Positions 8,185 through 17,632 of a DNA stretch of 44,952 nucleotides are shown piece after piece. Position numbers and translations under genes: made by a program. Every line of letters starts with the position of its first letter. Position 1 is the stretch's first letter. A model generated the notes under the pieces. The model saw only the letters and a program-made list of their open reading frames with translations. It was not told the DNA's origin and ran no database searches. Source of the DNA: an uncultured bacterium (GTDB lineage: Bacteria; Bacillota; Clostridia; Lachnospirales; Lachnospiraceae); contig CAMWUN010000028.1 in the NCBI GenBank assembly GCA_947177425.1, forward strand, positions 1 through 44,952, written 5' to 3'.

Positions 8185-9747
8185 ATGGAAAAGAACTATG
8201 GAAAAGATAACATGACAGCACTGGATATCTATATTAGCCGGGCATATAAGATCACGCTGCTATCCATCACGCTTGCCTGCTTATCTGCGGGGATTTCCTA
8301 TACGGGAAACAGGTTGCATGGGTTTTACAGCTCTGTCAACATCATTGTGTTTCTTTTGTTTGATTTGACGGATATTATCTATCTTGGAATTGCTGTTTAT
8401 TTTGTGAAAACCGGATATCAAGATGGCATTGTCAAACCATTGAAGCTAAAGTACAGTAAGATTTTTCTGATTATCATTATGCTGATACAGTTCAATTTTA
8501 TCATATATATGGCACCGTCCAGGGATTTTTGGGCATTTGCTTTTCTGTTTACCCTGGTAACGGGACTGCTGCTGGACACCCGGATGCTTTTGGTGACAAT
8601 TGTAGAAATTACCAGTTCTTTGCTTATAGCATGTTTGGTGCATGGGGATGAGATGCTGCCGGTAAAGGATGAGGTATTTGTGCCCAATTTGATAATAAGA
8701 ATTTTTTGCTTTGTTCTGACGATGACCTTTATTTATCTGAATGTCTATATGGTATCACGGTTTCTTATTACTGCAAAAAAAGAAGAACTGGAAAAGAATA
8801 ACGAAAGAGTACAGAATGTATTGAATAATGTCACACATATTGCGGGGCAGTTGGGAGATGCCAGCAATTTGCTTGTTACGATTTCCCAGTCCGAAAGTGC
8901 TTCTACCGAAGAACTTTCTGCTATTAGCAAAAGTCTGATTAACAGCAGCGATGATATGTTGAAGAAAGCGGAAAGAAGCAGGGAAAATCTTTCACACTTA
9001 GAGGAGAGCAATCAGAATCTGAAAACGAAGATGCAGGATGTGGAAAAGGTTTCAAAAGAATTGGTGGACATGTCTGTTTCCAATGAGCAGGCATTGAATA
9101 CCCTGATGAGTATGAGCACTGATGTTGAAAAATCAACGCATCAGATGAGAGCGGTAACAGATAAGCTATTGGCGGAAACGAGTGAGATTGGAGAAACTTT
9201 AACAATTATCAGTGAGATTGCTGAATCCACGAATCTTCTTGCACTTAATGCTGCTATTGAGGCAGCAAGAGCAGGAGAAGCGGGAAGAGGATTTTATGTT
9301 GTGGCCCAGGAAGTTGGAAACCTTGCAACAAGTACAAAGGCATCGCTTAGGAGTGTAAATGATGTAATTGCCCGGGTACAGACAGGAACAAATGATGTAT
9401 CCAGATTTATGAATGAAAACGCGGAGCAGCTACAGAAGCAGAATCAAGTAATTGTAGAGACGGTAGATGGTATTCGTACAATGATAGAACGGTTAAAGGA
9501 ATCTGTTGCGGCGGTTGTACAGGCAGGTGAAATGCAGATGGCACAGAATTGCGTTATTAATGAAACCGTATCAATCAATGAGGATATTGCCAGTGGTATT
9601 CAGTTAGAGAACGACGAATTCAGCAATGTCGCCAATATTATCGCCAATATGGTTCAGAATAATACCCAGGAAATTACGACTATTTTTAATCAGGTAGACA
9701 CCATAGATAAAATGGTAAATGAATTAGAGCAATTGTTAGAGGTTTAG
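8185..9747 (+). CDS. methyl-accepting chemotaxis protein with polytopic membrane sensor
   Basis: The 520-residue receptor has an N-terminal membrane region (about 15-195) with roughly six hydrophobic helices and no large extracellular loop. It lacks a recognisable HAMP domain. A long cytoplasmic coiled coil (about 200-515) carries the signalling tip [20 protein letters not shown], followed by [15 protein letters not shown]. It should control a CheA/CheW array. The polytopic sensor suggests detection of a membrane-associated or intracellular cue. No other chemotaxis or flagellar gene is in the window, so it is an orphan receptor. An AraC relic lies directly upstream. Confidence 0.9.
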   Translation: MEKNYGKDNMTALDIYISRAYKITLLSITLACLSAGISYTGNRLHGFYSSVNIIVFLLFDLTDIIYLGIAVYFVKTGYQDGIVKPLKLKYSKIFLIIIMLIQFNFIIYMAPSRDFWAFAFLFTLVTGLLLDTRMLLVTIVEITSSLLIACLVHGDEMLPVKDEVFVPNLIIRIFCFVLTMTFIYLNVYMVSRFLITAKKEELEKNNERVQNVLNNVTHIAGQLGDASNLLVTISQSESASTEELSAISKSLINSSDDMLKKAERSRENLSHLEESNQNLKTKMQDVEKVSKELVDMSVSNEQALNTLMSMSTDVEKSTHQMRAVTDKLLAETSEIGETLTIISEIAESTNLLALNAAIEAARAGEAGRGFYVVAQEVGNLATSTKASLRSVNDVIARVQTGTNDVSRFMNENAEQLQKQNQVIVETVDGIRTMIERLKESVAAVVQAGEMQMAQNCVINETVSINEDIASGIQLENDEFSNVANIIANMVQNNTQEITTIFNQVDTIDKMVNELEQLLEV

Positions 9748-9778
9748 TAATACATAGAAATCGTGCGTCTGCGTTGAA

Positions 9779-10217
9779 ATGTCGTCTTTTCATAATCGCA
9801 TTGATGAGAAAACATTTAAGATGGAGTTTGTGCAGATGGATCTGCTAAAGGATTTCCTAATATGAGGCGATATTTATTCCGGAAGGTGTAGAGCCGCCTG
9901 CCAGGGAGATTATAGAACAGCAGGAACTAAAGGTTTATTATGAAGGATTTGGAAGCAGCAGTGCAGATAATTGTATTGTCGCTGATGATAATCGCCGCGT
10001 GATCGGAGCAGTCTGGACACGGATCATGGACGATTATGGTCATGTGGATGATGAAACACCGTCCTTTTCCATTTCATTGTATAAAGAATACAGAGGTCAG
10101 GGTATTGGCACAAGGCTTATGAAAGAAATGCTGGAACTTCTGCGGTCGCAGGGGTATAGAAAAGCTTCTCTTGCTGCCCAGAAAGAGAATTACGCAGTGC
10201 GGATATATGGAGACTGA
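9779..10217 (+). pseudogene. GNAT acetyltransferase relic, frameshifted and 3'-truncated
   Basis: ATG 9779 opens a frame (ending LLKDFL) that stops at TGA 9863. Removing one A near 9860 continues it as YEAIFIPEGVEPPAREI and on through SLYKEYRGQGIGTRLMKEML, the GNAT acetyl-CoA pyrophosphate loop (Q/RxxGxG/A). Near 10200 the frame reaches ENYAVRIYGD and stops, where GNAT proteins normally continue with a final strand of about 25-30 residues. The gene therefore has both an internal frameshift and a missing C-terminus. The intact-looking part starts at ATG 9999 only by chance. Confidence 0.7.
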
Positions 10218-10220
10218 TTT

Positions 10221-10655
10221 ATGCTCAGATTAGAGAAAGTTAATGGGAAAAATGTGTGGGAAATTCTGAAATTGAAGGTTTCAGACGAACAGAGAAGTTT
10301 TGTCGCAAATAATGATTTATACAGATATGCCAGTGATCCTGATGTGGGGGTGATCGCCGGATGGCCGCCTCATCAGAGCAGAGATGTGATAAAGAATGTC
10401 TTTAATGGCAAAGAAGTTTATGCCATTTACCTGAAAGAAGATGGGAAAGCTATCGGCGCCATAGAACTGAAGCTGAACGGACATACAGATATGACCGACC
10501 GGGACGATGAATGTGAACTTGGCTACTGGCTCGGAAAGCCGTTCTGGGGTCAGGGTATCATGCCTGAAGCTGTGAAGGAAATGCTCCGCCATGGCTTTGA
10601 GGATTGTGGAATGCAGAAGGTTGTTTTAAAAACTGATCATAAAGCTTGGATATGA
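10221..10655 (+). pseudogene. chimeric GNAT fragment (SpeG-like start fused to RimJ-like core)
   Basis: The 144-residue frame begins MLRLEKVNGKNVWEILKLKV, then SDEQRSFVANND, resembling the N-terminus of spermidine/diamine-type GNATs. It then switches abruptly to YRYASDPDVGVIAGWPPH and on through ECELGYWLGKPFWGQGIMPE, a RimJ/RimL-type GNAT core. After GMQKV it ends in an unrelated tail. Just past the stop another frame reads KLGYDKRMYRQF, like the end of yet another GNAT. It may be translated but lacks the normal final strands. I read it as stitched relics. Confidence 0.55.
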
Positions 10656-10687
10656 CAAGAGAATGTACAGACAATTTTAAAAATTAG

Positions 10688-10715
10688 TTGTAAATTTAAA
10701 AAAATAGTGTATACT
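10688..10715 (+). promoter_or_regulatory. sigma-A promoter of the small repeat RNA upstream of jetA
   Basis: TTGTAA (10688-10693) and TATACT (10710-10715) are separated by 16 bases. Transcription would begin about ten bases before the first repeat unit at 10726 and run to the terminator at 10801-10830. Confidence 0.6.
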
Positions 10716-10721
10716 AAATAT

Positions 10722-10830
10722 AGTAGGTGATGCACAGCCTTATAAATGAGCGAGTTATAAGTGGGTGATGCACAGCCCATAAGTGAGCAAGTTATCAGAT
10801 GGCAGGGACTACTTTAGTCTCTGCCTTTTC
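10722..10830 (+). ncRNA. candidate small RNA with two 38-nt tandem repeats, type III antitoxin-like
   Basis: Two units start with an identical GGTGATGCACAGCC at 10726 and 10764 (period 38). Each continues with a near-copy containing an ATAA..TTAT inverted repeat around TGAGCRAG. A promoter precedes them and a rho-independent terminator follows. Promoter, 23-45-nt tandem repeats and terminator directly before a protein gene is the layout of type III toxin-antitoxin loci (ToxIN, CptIN, TenpIN), whose RNA antitoxin is cut into repeat units by the toxin. No toxin gene of that family is seen; the next gene is jetA. Expression and function are inferred. Confidence 0.45.
10801..10830 (+). terminator. 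rho-independent terminator after the tandem repeats
   Basis: GGCAGGGACTA (10801-10811), loop CTT, TAGTCTCTGCC (10815-10825) with one G-T pair, then TTTTC. It ends the repeat RNA or allows partial read-through toward jetA. The remaining bases to 10984 show only a weak possible promoter (TTGTAA at 10897). Confidence 0.75.
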
Positions 10831-10984
10831 TGTCCGATAATACGGCGGTGGGAATCCGTTGCTATGTGTTAAACTAATGCGGTTAGAAATAAGACTTTGT
10901 AAGAGGAATAAAATACTGGATATGAATGATAAATAGTTGCAGAAAAAATATAAAATGATTGTGTGCTTTGGAGATTAATATACA

Positions 10985-12379
10985 ATGAAGAATTTGTTTC
11001 ATGTTTTACCAACAGATTTTTTCAAACCGCTTACAGGCAAATATAAGACAGAATATGCAGATTGTATTTTATTGATATTCAATTCGTTCAAACCGGAAAT
11101 TTCATATGGTGTAAACCGAGAAATTGTGGTTAAGGCTTTGGAAGGATATTTTGAAGCAGATGATAATGAAATGACGTTTGATGAACAGACATATATTCGT
11201 GATGCCAGAGAAAAAGCCAATGCAGTAATTGCTTCGTTAAAAGCTTGTGGGTGGATTGAATACGAGCAGGAAAAGAATCATCAGTTGAATGTGGTGTTGT
11301 ATGAGTACGCGATTCCGATTATTGAAAGTATGAATCGAATTATTTGCGAGGAAGAAGCTGAGTATCAGGGGATTATTTCGCAGATTCATGCAAGTCTTCA
11401 GAACAAAGACTTATACACAAAACCTTACGAACTGATTATAAAGGGTGTAAAAGAAAATACGGAACGATTGATTTCGGAGTTAAAGAAACTTAATGTAAGT
11501 ATTAAACGTCATATGGATAAGCAAACGAATGAAATGAGTGCATCCGAGATTATAGATCATTTTTTTGAGTACCATACCAATATTGGTTCGAAGGCATATT
11601 TACGTATGAAAACGAGCGACAACATTTCATATTTTCGAAGTTCTATTATTGAGAAAATAGATGAAATTTTGGAGAATGCCGGTATTATGGAACGGGCAGT
11701 GGCAGGATATATGGAAATTGAGCAGGAAGAGGATTCAGAAAAGGCATATGATAGTATTGTAATGGACTTACTTGATGTAAAATCAATGTTTTACAGGCTG
11801 GATGAAATTATTGAAGAAATTGATTTGAAACACTCCAGATATATGAAAAATGCTGTAATGCGTGCACGGTTTAAACTGGCAACCGGGAACAATATGGAGG
11901 GTAAACTTTCGCGTGTTTTAGACACATTGGCGGAGGAGTTGAATGAAGACAGTATAACGAGTGATGAGGTTTCGGCAGAATTAGCAGAAATTTGTAGTGT
12001 ATATTTTCAAAGTTACGTTTCGCCGGAATCTTTGCGGACAATTCCGGTGACTAAAAAGAATAGTGTTGTGGATGATATGTCAGGAAATATTACAATGTCG
12101 AAAGAGGAACGACTGTTGTACAAAGAAGCTCTTAGAATGAAAAACAGAACACGCTTTTCCAGAAAAAATATAAATGAGTATGTGGTTTCCCTGCTGGCAG
12201 GGAAAGAGAAAATGTCTGTGGAAGAAATCCCTATTGAGACTAAGAGGGATTTGATACGAATAATTTATATCAGTATTTATTCGGGAAATCGTGCAAACAA
12301 CTATGAGATAAAACGTACTAATAAAAGAGTAAAACGTTTAGGCTATGAATTCCCGTTATTTGAAATAGTAAAAAGATAG
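10985..12379 (+). CDS. jetA: Wadjet anti-plasmid system subunit JetA (kleisin-like)
   Basis: The 464-residue protein resembles the JetA family of Firmicutes Wadjet loci (MKNLFHVLPTDFFKPLTGKY near the start, with long helical and winged-helix-like segments). JetA is the MukF/kleisin-like subunit that bridges the JetC ATPase heads. Identification rests on the start of the protein and on the complete JetABCD order that follows. A GGAG site lies 11 bases before the ATG. Base use is clearly more A+T-rich than the flanking housekeeping genes, consistent with horizontal arrival. The exact Wadjet subtype cannot be fixed without a profile search. Confidence 0.88.
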   Translation: MKNLFHVLPTDFFKPLTGKYKTEYADCILLIFNSFKPEISYGVNREIVVKALEGYFEADDNEMTFDEQTYIRDAREKANAVIASLKACGWIEYEQEKNHQLNVVLYEYAIPIIESMNRIICEEEAEYQGIISQIHASLQNKDLYTKPYELIIKGVKENTERLISELKKLNVSIKRHMDKQTNEMSASEIIDHFFEYHTNIGSKAYLRMKTSDNISYFRSSIIEKIDEILENAGIMERAVAGYMEIEQEEDSEKAYDSIVMDLLDVKSMFYRLDEIIEEIDLKHSRYMKNAVMRARFKLATGNNMEGKLSRVLDTLAEELNEDSITSDEVSAELAEICSVYFQSYVSPESLRTIPVTKKNSVVDDMSGNITMSKEERLLYKEALRMKNRTRFSRKNINEYVVSLLAGKEKMSVEEIPIETKRDLIRIIYISIYSGNRANNYEIKRTNKRVKRLGYEFPLFEIVKR

Positions 12380-12387
12380 GAGCAATC

Positions 12388-13011
12388 ATGTTTGAGATAC
12401 TAAATGAATCCGTAGCGCAAAAAGAAAAGTTTCGCATTGCAGCCAATAAGCTTTTAAATCACTGTTTTCTTCTGAAGAAGAAGGAAGATACGAAAAAGGA
12501 CTATGCGTATGTAAGACAAAATTTTGAGATGTTTGTTACATACTTTGATTTACTGGGGTATGATGTGAAGGTGAATGAGGATCAGGGAGTAATCGGATTA
12601 GTGAGCCAATTTGGAACAGGGCGGCTTGAACTGACTAAGTACGAAAGTATCTTGTTGTTGATTCTAAGACTTCTTTATATTGAAAGACGAAAAGAACTTG
12701 CAACCTTCTCGGAAGAAGTAACTGTCATTATGGAAGAGGTAAGAGAAAAATATGCTATGTTAAAAATACGGGCGAAACCATATCTGGACAAAGGTATGGA
12801 ACGTGGTTTTGTGAAACTGTTCCGTAAGTATAATTTGATACAAAACTTAGATACAGATGTAAATCAGGCAGATGCCAGAATCATTATCTATCCTTCCATC
12901 ATTATGGCTGTAACAGTGGAAAATGTAAATGATTATTACGAAATGACAGAACAAAAATTGAAGGATTATGCGGTTAATAAAGATGTGACGGTAGAAAGTG
13001 AAGAAGAGTAG
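12388..13011 (+). CDS. jetB: Wadjet subunit JetB (DUF4194, MukE-like)
   Basis: The 207-residue protein fits the DUF4194/JetB family: compact, helical, with winged-helix features (ELTKYESILLLILRLLYIER, then KELATFSEEVTVIMEEV). In Wadjet and MukBEF-like complexes this subunit binds the kleisin. It begins eight bases after jetA with an AGGAG site. Its TAG stop shares its last base with the GTG start of jetC, so translation is probably coupled. Confidence 0.85.
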   Translation: MFEILNESVAQKEKFRIAANKLLNHCFLLKKKEDTKKDYAYVRQNFEMFVTYFDLLGYDVKVNEDQGVIGLVSQFGTGRLELTKYESILLLILRLLYIERRKELATFSEEVTVIMEEVREKYAMLKIRAKPYLDKGMERGFVKLFRKYNLIQNLDTDVNQADARIIIYPSIIMAVTVENVNDYYEMTEQKLKDYAVNKDVTVESEEE

Positions 13012-16000
13012 TGATATGGCTTGGGTACCTCATTCAAAATATGCCGGCTGCAGAAAGTGATGGTATAAAGATGGACAATCAAAAAAAGATGTTAACCAGA
13101 ATACAATTAATAAACTGGCATTATTTCGAAAATGAAAGGGTGTCGGTAAATGGTTCCACGTTAATCAGTGGAGAAAATACAGCAGGAAAATCTACAGTTT
13201 TAGATGCGATACAGCTCGTGCTTACGACGAATACGCGTCGATTTAATGTGGCAGCTAATGAAAAGGGCAATCGTAGTTTAAAGGGATATGTGCGTTGTAA
13301 AATGGGAAATGTAGGGGAAACCTATCTGCGTAATAATGTAGTGCCGGCAAATGTAGCGTTAGAATTCTATGAAGAGAAGGGAAACAGATACTTTGTAATA
13401 GGCGTTCACATGACATCTCAGGATGAGGAGAGCGCGGTGATTACGAAGTGGTACACGGAAGAATGTAGATTGGAGGACTTATCTTTTACGGTAAATAACC
13501 GTCCGGCTTTGGCAGATGAATTTCGTATAAATGGCAGGCGTATTCGTTATATTGAGCAGAAAAATGCAGCCAGAGACAGATTTAAGAGAAGACTTGGCAA
13601 CTTAGAAGATAAGTTTTTTGATATTATACCCAAATCCTTGGCATTTAAACCCATGGATAATGTGAAAGAATTTATCAATAAATTTGTATTATCCGAGACA
13701 AAGATAGATGTTGCATCTCTGCGTGAAAATATCGAAACATTAAATGAACTGGAATATTTATTGGAACGTTCGCAAAAACAATATAGTGCATTAGAAAACA
13801 TACTAAAGGCCTATGAGAGGATAGAAAAGAAGGAACATGATATTCAGATAAACGATATTCTTTTGATGCTGGCAAATAGGGATGCGTTGTATCAGGAACT
13901 AGAAGATATAAAAAAAGATATTCGTTTAAAAAGACAATATGTTGAGTCGAATAGTCAGGAATTAGATTTGGTGGTACAAAAACTGGCGGCTTTGGAGGAA
14001 CAGATTATAGCAATAAATGTGGCTATACAATCCAATTCTTCCAATAAAATGATAGAGGACGCCAAAAGAAGAATTCAACAATTACAGGGAGATATTTCTG
14101 AGCAGAATGAGCAGGAAAAAGAGCTAAATGAACAGATAAAAAAGTTAAAACAGTATTCACAATGTGTATCAATAATTCAATATATTATGCTTACCAATTC
14201 CGAGATGTCATTGTTGGCATCGGAAGAAGATATAAAACAAAAAAGTAAGGTTGTTGAGAAGATTGAGGAGTTTCAAGGGAATCAACTGGAACAGATTCGT
14301 AAGGCACACATGGGGCTCCAATATAATATGGAGCAACTAAGTGGCACGATAAATGAACTGCAAGGGCGATTAAAGGAACTGGAAAAGAGAAAGCTTAATT
14401 TTCCGGAACAGACAGTTGTGTTGAAAGATGCTATAGAAAAGGAGTTTGCGAGACGGAATATTCATTCAAAGGTCTATATCCTTGCGGAACTTCTGGAAAT
14501 AACAGATGACAAATGGGTAAATGCGGTTGAAGGGTATTTTAATAAGCAGAAGTTTTATTTGATTGTGGAACCTCAATACTATGACGTTGCATTGGAGGTG
14601 TATGAGCGAAATTGCAGGCAGATACACACTGCCGGTATTATCAATACAAAGAAGATTCCGATGGCAGATGAAGTGAATAATCGTTCACTGGCCTATGTGG
14701 TAAAGAGTGAAAATAGATATGCTAAAGCGTATGCAAACTATCTGTTGGGCAGAGTGGCGCGTTGTGAGAATGTCAATGAGTTGGAAAATCATGACATAGC
14801 GATTACACCCCAGTGCATGTTGTATCAGGGCTATGTAGTAAGACATATCAATCCTGCATACTATAAAGAACCTTATATTGGTCAAAATGCATATAGAACC
14901 CAGATTGTAAATGTAAGAGAACTTCTGAAAGAAAAAAGCGTTGAACGTAGTACATTGCGCGAAGAAATCCGGTTATATTGCGATGCTTTGGAGAGAGAGA
15001 AGGCATTTGATTTTACAATTCTAAAGCTTTACCTAAATGCGCCTGCCAAAAAAGCAGAGTTGTTGCGACAGCTTACTCATGAAAATGAGGAATTGAAAAA
15101 GGCGTCTGATGATCCGTCTCTTATTCAGTTGCAAATTGATTTGGAAGATAAGAAAAAAGAGAAAGAAGCGGTTACAGAAAATGAAGCGCAATTAAATAAG
15201 GAGAATGCAAGGCTATTGAATCAAATTGACACCTTAGAGCAGACTCAGCAGAGCAAGGAAATGGCGCTGGCTGAAAGTATGAAAGATTTAGAGGGAAAAC
15301 TTGATTCGGACGGCATCGTGTATCATGAGGCACAGGAAAAGTATAACCTCAACAGAAAAAGCAAAACAGCCAGAAAAGTTGCTGAGAATTTCGCGCCCCA
15401 GAGATCGCAATTTGAGAATGAAAAGACAAGTCTGGTAGATAAAATGAAAGAATTGCAGTATCGTTACAACACAGATTTTACACAGGATTTTGTAGTAGGA
15501 TTAAGCGGGATGACAGAATATAGAGAAGCTGCCATCAAGCTGCGGTCTGTGGAAATGATACGTTATGAGGAAAAACTCCGTCAGGCAAAGGATGATTGTG
15601 AACAAATATTTAAGAGTGATTTTTTATCAAAGATGAAGGAATTGATTGAAAATGCAAAAATCGAATTTCGAAATTTGAATAAGGCATTAGACAGTATTTA
15701 TTATGGTGATGACAGTTATCATTTCAAAATTGGATTCGACAAGAAAAAAGAAGGTCTGTATCGAATGATCACTTCTGAAAATAATCAGGAGGGGATTAAT
15801 CTTTGGACTGCTGCATTTGAAGAACAGTACAAAGAGGAAATGGAAGAGTTATTTAATAAGCTGATGACAAAAGATGATAACGGTCAGAAGATTGTAGAAG
15901 AGTATACGGATTACCGTTCCTATTTGGATTATGATATTGAAATTCGAAAAAAAGATGGTAGTGTACAACGGTTTTCGGATATTTATGGCGAAAAGAGCGG

Positions 16001-16280
16001 CAGTGAAACACAGGTTCCGTATTATGTAGCTATTGCGGCATCTTTTTATCAAATCTATCGGTATGGGAACAGTGTAAGAATTATGTTGCTGGATGAAGCT
16101 TTCGATAAAATGGATGATGAGAGAATTGGCTCCATGATGGATTTCTTTAATGGATTGGATTTACAGGTGATTATGGCAACACCGCCAGCAAAGATTGAGA
16201 TTATTGGTGAAAAAGTAGACACTGTACTGACTGCAATTCGAGTTGGACAAAGTAGTATTGTGGAGGAGTATGATTTTTGA
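13011..16280 (+). CDS. jetC: Wadjet SMC-like ATPase JetC
   Basis: The 1089-residue protein has SMC/MukB architecture. Walker A GENTAGKST lies near residues 54-62 in the N-terminal head. Two long coiled-coil arms (about 250-460 and 680-850) flank a hinge-like middle. The C-terminal head has the signature YGEKSGSETQ near 990 and Walker B IMLLDEAFDKMDD near 1023. JetC extrudes DNA loops so that small circular plasmids are recognised. The GTG at 13011 overlaps the jetB stop; ATG 13041 or 13071 are alternatives, and 13071 is closest to the first conserved strand (MLTRIQLINWHYFEN). Confidence 0.93.
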   Translation: MIWLGYLIQNMPAAESDGIKMDNQKKMLTRIQLINWHYFENERVSVNGSTLISGENTAGKSTVLDAIQLVLTTNTRRFNVAANEKGNRSLKGYVRCKMGNVGETYLRNNVVPANVALEFYEEKGNRYFVIGVHMTSQDEESAVITKWYTEECRLEDLSFTVNNRPALADEFRINGRRIRYIEQKNAARDRFKRRLGNLEDKFFDIIPKSLAFKPMDNVKEFINKFVLSETKIDVASLRENIETLNELEYLLERSQKQYSALENILKAYERIEKKEHDIQINDILLMLANRDALYQELEDIKKDIRLKRQYVESNSQELDLVVQKLAALEEQIIAINVAIQSNSSNKMIEDAKRRIQQLQGDISEQNEQEKELNEQIKKLKQYSQCVSIIQYIMLTNSEMSLLASEEDIKQKSKVVEKIEEFQGNQLEQIRKAHMGLQYNMEQLSGTINELQGRLKELEKRKLNFPEQTVVLKDAIEKEFARRNIHSKVYILAELLEITDDKWVNAVEGYFNKQKFYLIVEPQYYDVALEVYERNCRQIHTAGIINTKKIPMADEVNNRSLAYVVKSENRYAKAYANYLLGRVARCENVNELENHDIAITPQCMLYQGYVVRHINPAYYKEPYIGQNAYRTQIVNVRELLKEKSVERSTLREEIRLYCDALEREKAFDFTILKLYLNAPAKKAELLRQLTHENEELKKASDDPSLIQLQIDLEDKKKEKEAVTENEAQLNKENARLLNQIDTLEQTQQSKEMALAESMKDLEGKLDSDGIVYHEAQEKYNLNRKSKTARKVAENFAPQRSQFENEKTSLVDKMKELQYRYNTDFTQDFVVGLSGMTEYREAAIKLRSVEMIRYEEKLRQAKDDCEQIFKSDFLSKMKELIENAKIEFRNLNKALDSIYYGDDSYHFKIGFDKKKEGLYRMITSENNQEGINLWTAAFEEQYKEEMEELFNKLMTKDDNGQKIVEEYTDYRSYLDYDIEIRKKDGSVQRFSDIYGEKSGSETQVPYYVAIAASFYQIYRYGNSVRIMLLDEAFDKMDDERIGSMMDFFNGLDLQVIMATPPAKIEIIGEKVDTVLTAIRVGQSSIVEEYDF

Positions 16281-17494
16281 GGCCGAATGATATACAAAGA
16301 AAGACTATTCATAGTTTACTGGATAAATATGAAAAGAGTAAGACATTCCTTGGGAAAAATCAGGTGAATCAGAAATTTTCAAGGCGTATTGATGAATTGT
16401 TTCCAAAATACAATGATGATGCTGAATATGATTTTTTTTGTGATGTTAATGAAGCTTTGGAAGAATTAAAAAAAACAGAACTTATTATCATACAGTATCA
16501 AAGAGCGGGTATCATAAAATCAGTGGAATTGAATTTGCCGCAATTGAAACGATGTTATGAGTTTGTAAACAGAGAATCTAGAAAAGAGGAGCGTGAATGG
16601 ATTCTTGAAATAATGGGGCAATTTCAGGAATGTGCGGTTTTGGATGCTTATTTTGACGTACAAAGAGTAAAAATATCCAAGAATCAAAAGGTAGAGTATT
16701 TTGATGGAAAGAAACAGGAATTTCTGGATTTATTAACCCTTGTAAAACTTATCTGTACAAACGAGGAAGAACAGTTTATCAGGGACTTTTCGGTAAGATA
16801 TTTTTCAGATTCAAAAAGAGTAGAGACTTTGGCAGGTAAAGCACAGGCGTTGATGTATCAATATGGCGAGTATCAGGACAGAGAGTCTGTTTTGGAAGAA
16901 TGTGGCATTGTTAAAACGCCGACTTATGTATGCTTGAAGGGAAATGGAAGAATGACATTAGGCGGTCAGATGATTGACCTTTCAAAACTGAATGGGGATG
17001 TGGCTTTGTCCACGGCTTCTATAAAAGAATTGGATAAAATTGAAATTCTTGGAGACTGCGTTGTAACAGTCGAAAATCTTACAAGTTTTCATGATTATAA
17101 CGGTGCAGAAGATTTTGTGATTTATCTTGGCGGTTTTCATAATACAACAAAGCGGAAATTTTTGATATACTTATATGAGCAGAACAGGGAGAAAAAATAC
17201 TTGCATTTTGGCGATATTGATGCGGGTGGATTTTATATTTATGAGCATTTAAAATCTAAAACCGGTATCCCGTTCAGAACACTTCGCATGAATGTTGAAA
17301 CTTTGAAAAAGCATCGTTCTCAAACAAAAACATTAACACAAACTGATAAAAAGCGTATTGAAAGTTTATTGAAGAAATTGGATGAGAAGCATAAGGAAAG
17401 CATGGCAGATGATGATTACAGAAGTGTGCTTCAGTATATGTTGGAGAACAATTGTAAATTGGAACAAGAAGCACTGTATGGTGAATATTTGTGA
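16277..17494 (+). CDS. jetD: Wadjet nuclease subunit JetD (topoisomerase VI-like Toprim)
   Basis: The 405-residue protein has an N-terminal helical part (about 1-180, DUF3322-like) and a C-terminal Toprim domain (DUF2220). The metal-binding glutamate is in TVENLTSFHDY (about residue 265), and the DxD pair is in HFGDIDAGGFYIYEH (about 310). JetD cleaves the plasmid DNA trapped by JetABC. The start is TTG, inside the jetC stop (TTGA), with an excellent GGAGGAG site eight bases before it within jetC. The operon ends at a terminator at 17524-17571. Confidence 0.92.
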   Translation: MRPNDIQRKTIHSLLDKYEKSKTFLGKNQVNQKFSRRIDELFPKYNDDAEYDFFCDVNEALEELKKTELIIIQYQRAGIIKSVELNLPQLKRCYEFVNRESRKEEREWILEIMGQFQECAVLDAYFDVQRVKISKNQKVEYFDGKKQEFLDLLTLVKLICTNEEEQFIRDFSVRYFSDSKRVETLAGKAQALMYQYGEYQDRESVLEECGIVKTPTYVCLKGNGRMTLGGQMIDLSKLNGDVALSTASIKELDKIEILGDCVVTVENLTSFHDYNGAEDFVIYLGGFHNTTKRKFLIYLYEQNREKKYLHFGDIDAGGFYIYEHLKSKTGIPFRTLRMNVETLKKHRSQTKTLTQTDKKRIESLLKKLDEKHKESMADDDYRSVLQYMLENNCKLEQEALYGEYL

Positions 17495-17523
17495 TACGAA
17501 TTGTTTTTACAAAATTGTTGATG

Positions 17524-17572
17524 AAAAAGAGTCTGGCATGATATAATATTAAATTGTGTTGGACTCTTTTTC
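17524..17572 (+). terminator. terminator of the jetABCD operon
   Basis: AAAAAGAGTCTGGCA pairs with TGTTGGACTCTTTTT, using several G-T pairs, around an AT-rich loop, followed by a T-run. It lies 30 bases after the jetD stop. Confidence 0.7.
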
Positions 17573-17574
17573 TT

Positions 17575-17616
17575 AACATAAGGATGTCTTGTGAAGCGTG
17601 ACAGTCGTTGTTTATT
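17575..17616. repeat. dispersed hairpin repeat, single copy
   Basis: AACATAAGG, then TGTCTTGTGAAGCGTGACAG, then TCGTTGTTTATT. The arms around the AAG loop are complementary, and it is most like the copy at 6784-6825. It marks the right side of the Wadjet operon. Confidence 0.6.
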
Positions 17617-17632
17617 GAAAGGAGTTCATAAT

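Noticed and set aside
10726-10800. Tandem repeats upstream of jetA as a CRISPR array
   Set aside because: Only two units directly abut each other with no unique spacers, and no cas gene is present. The promoter and terminator layout fits a small repeat RNA better.
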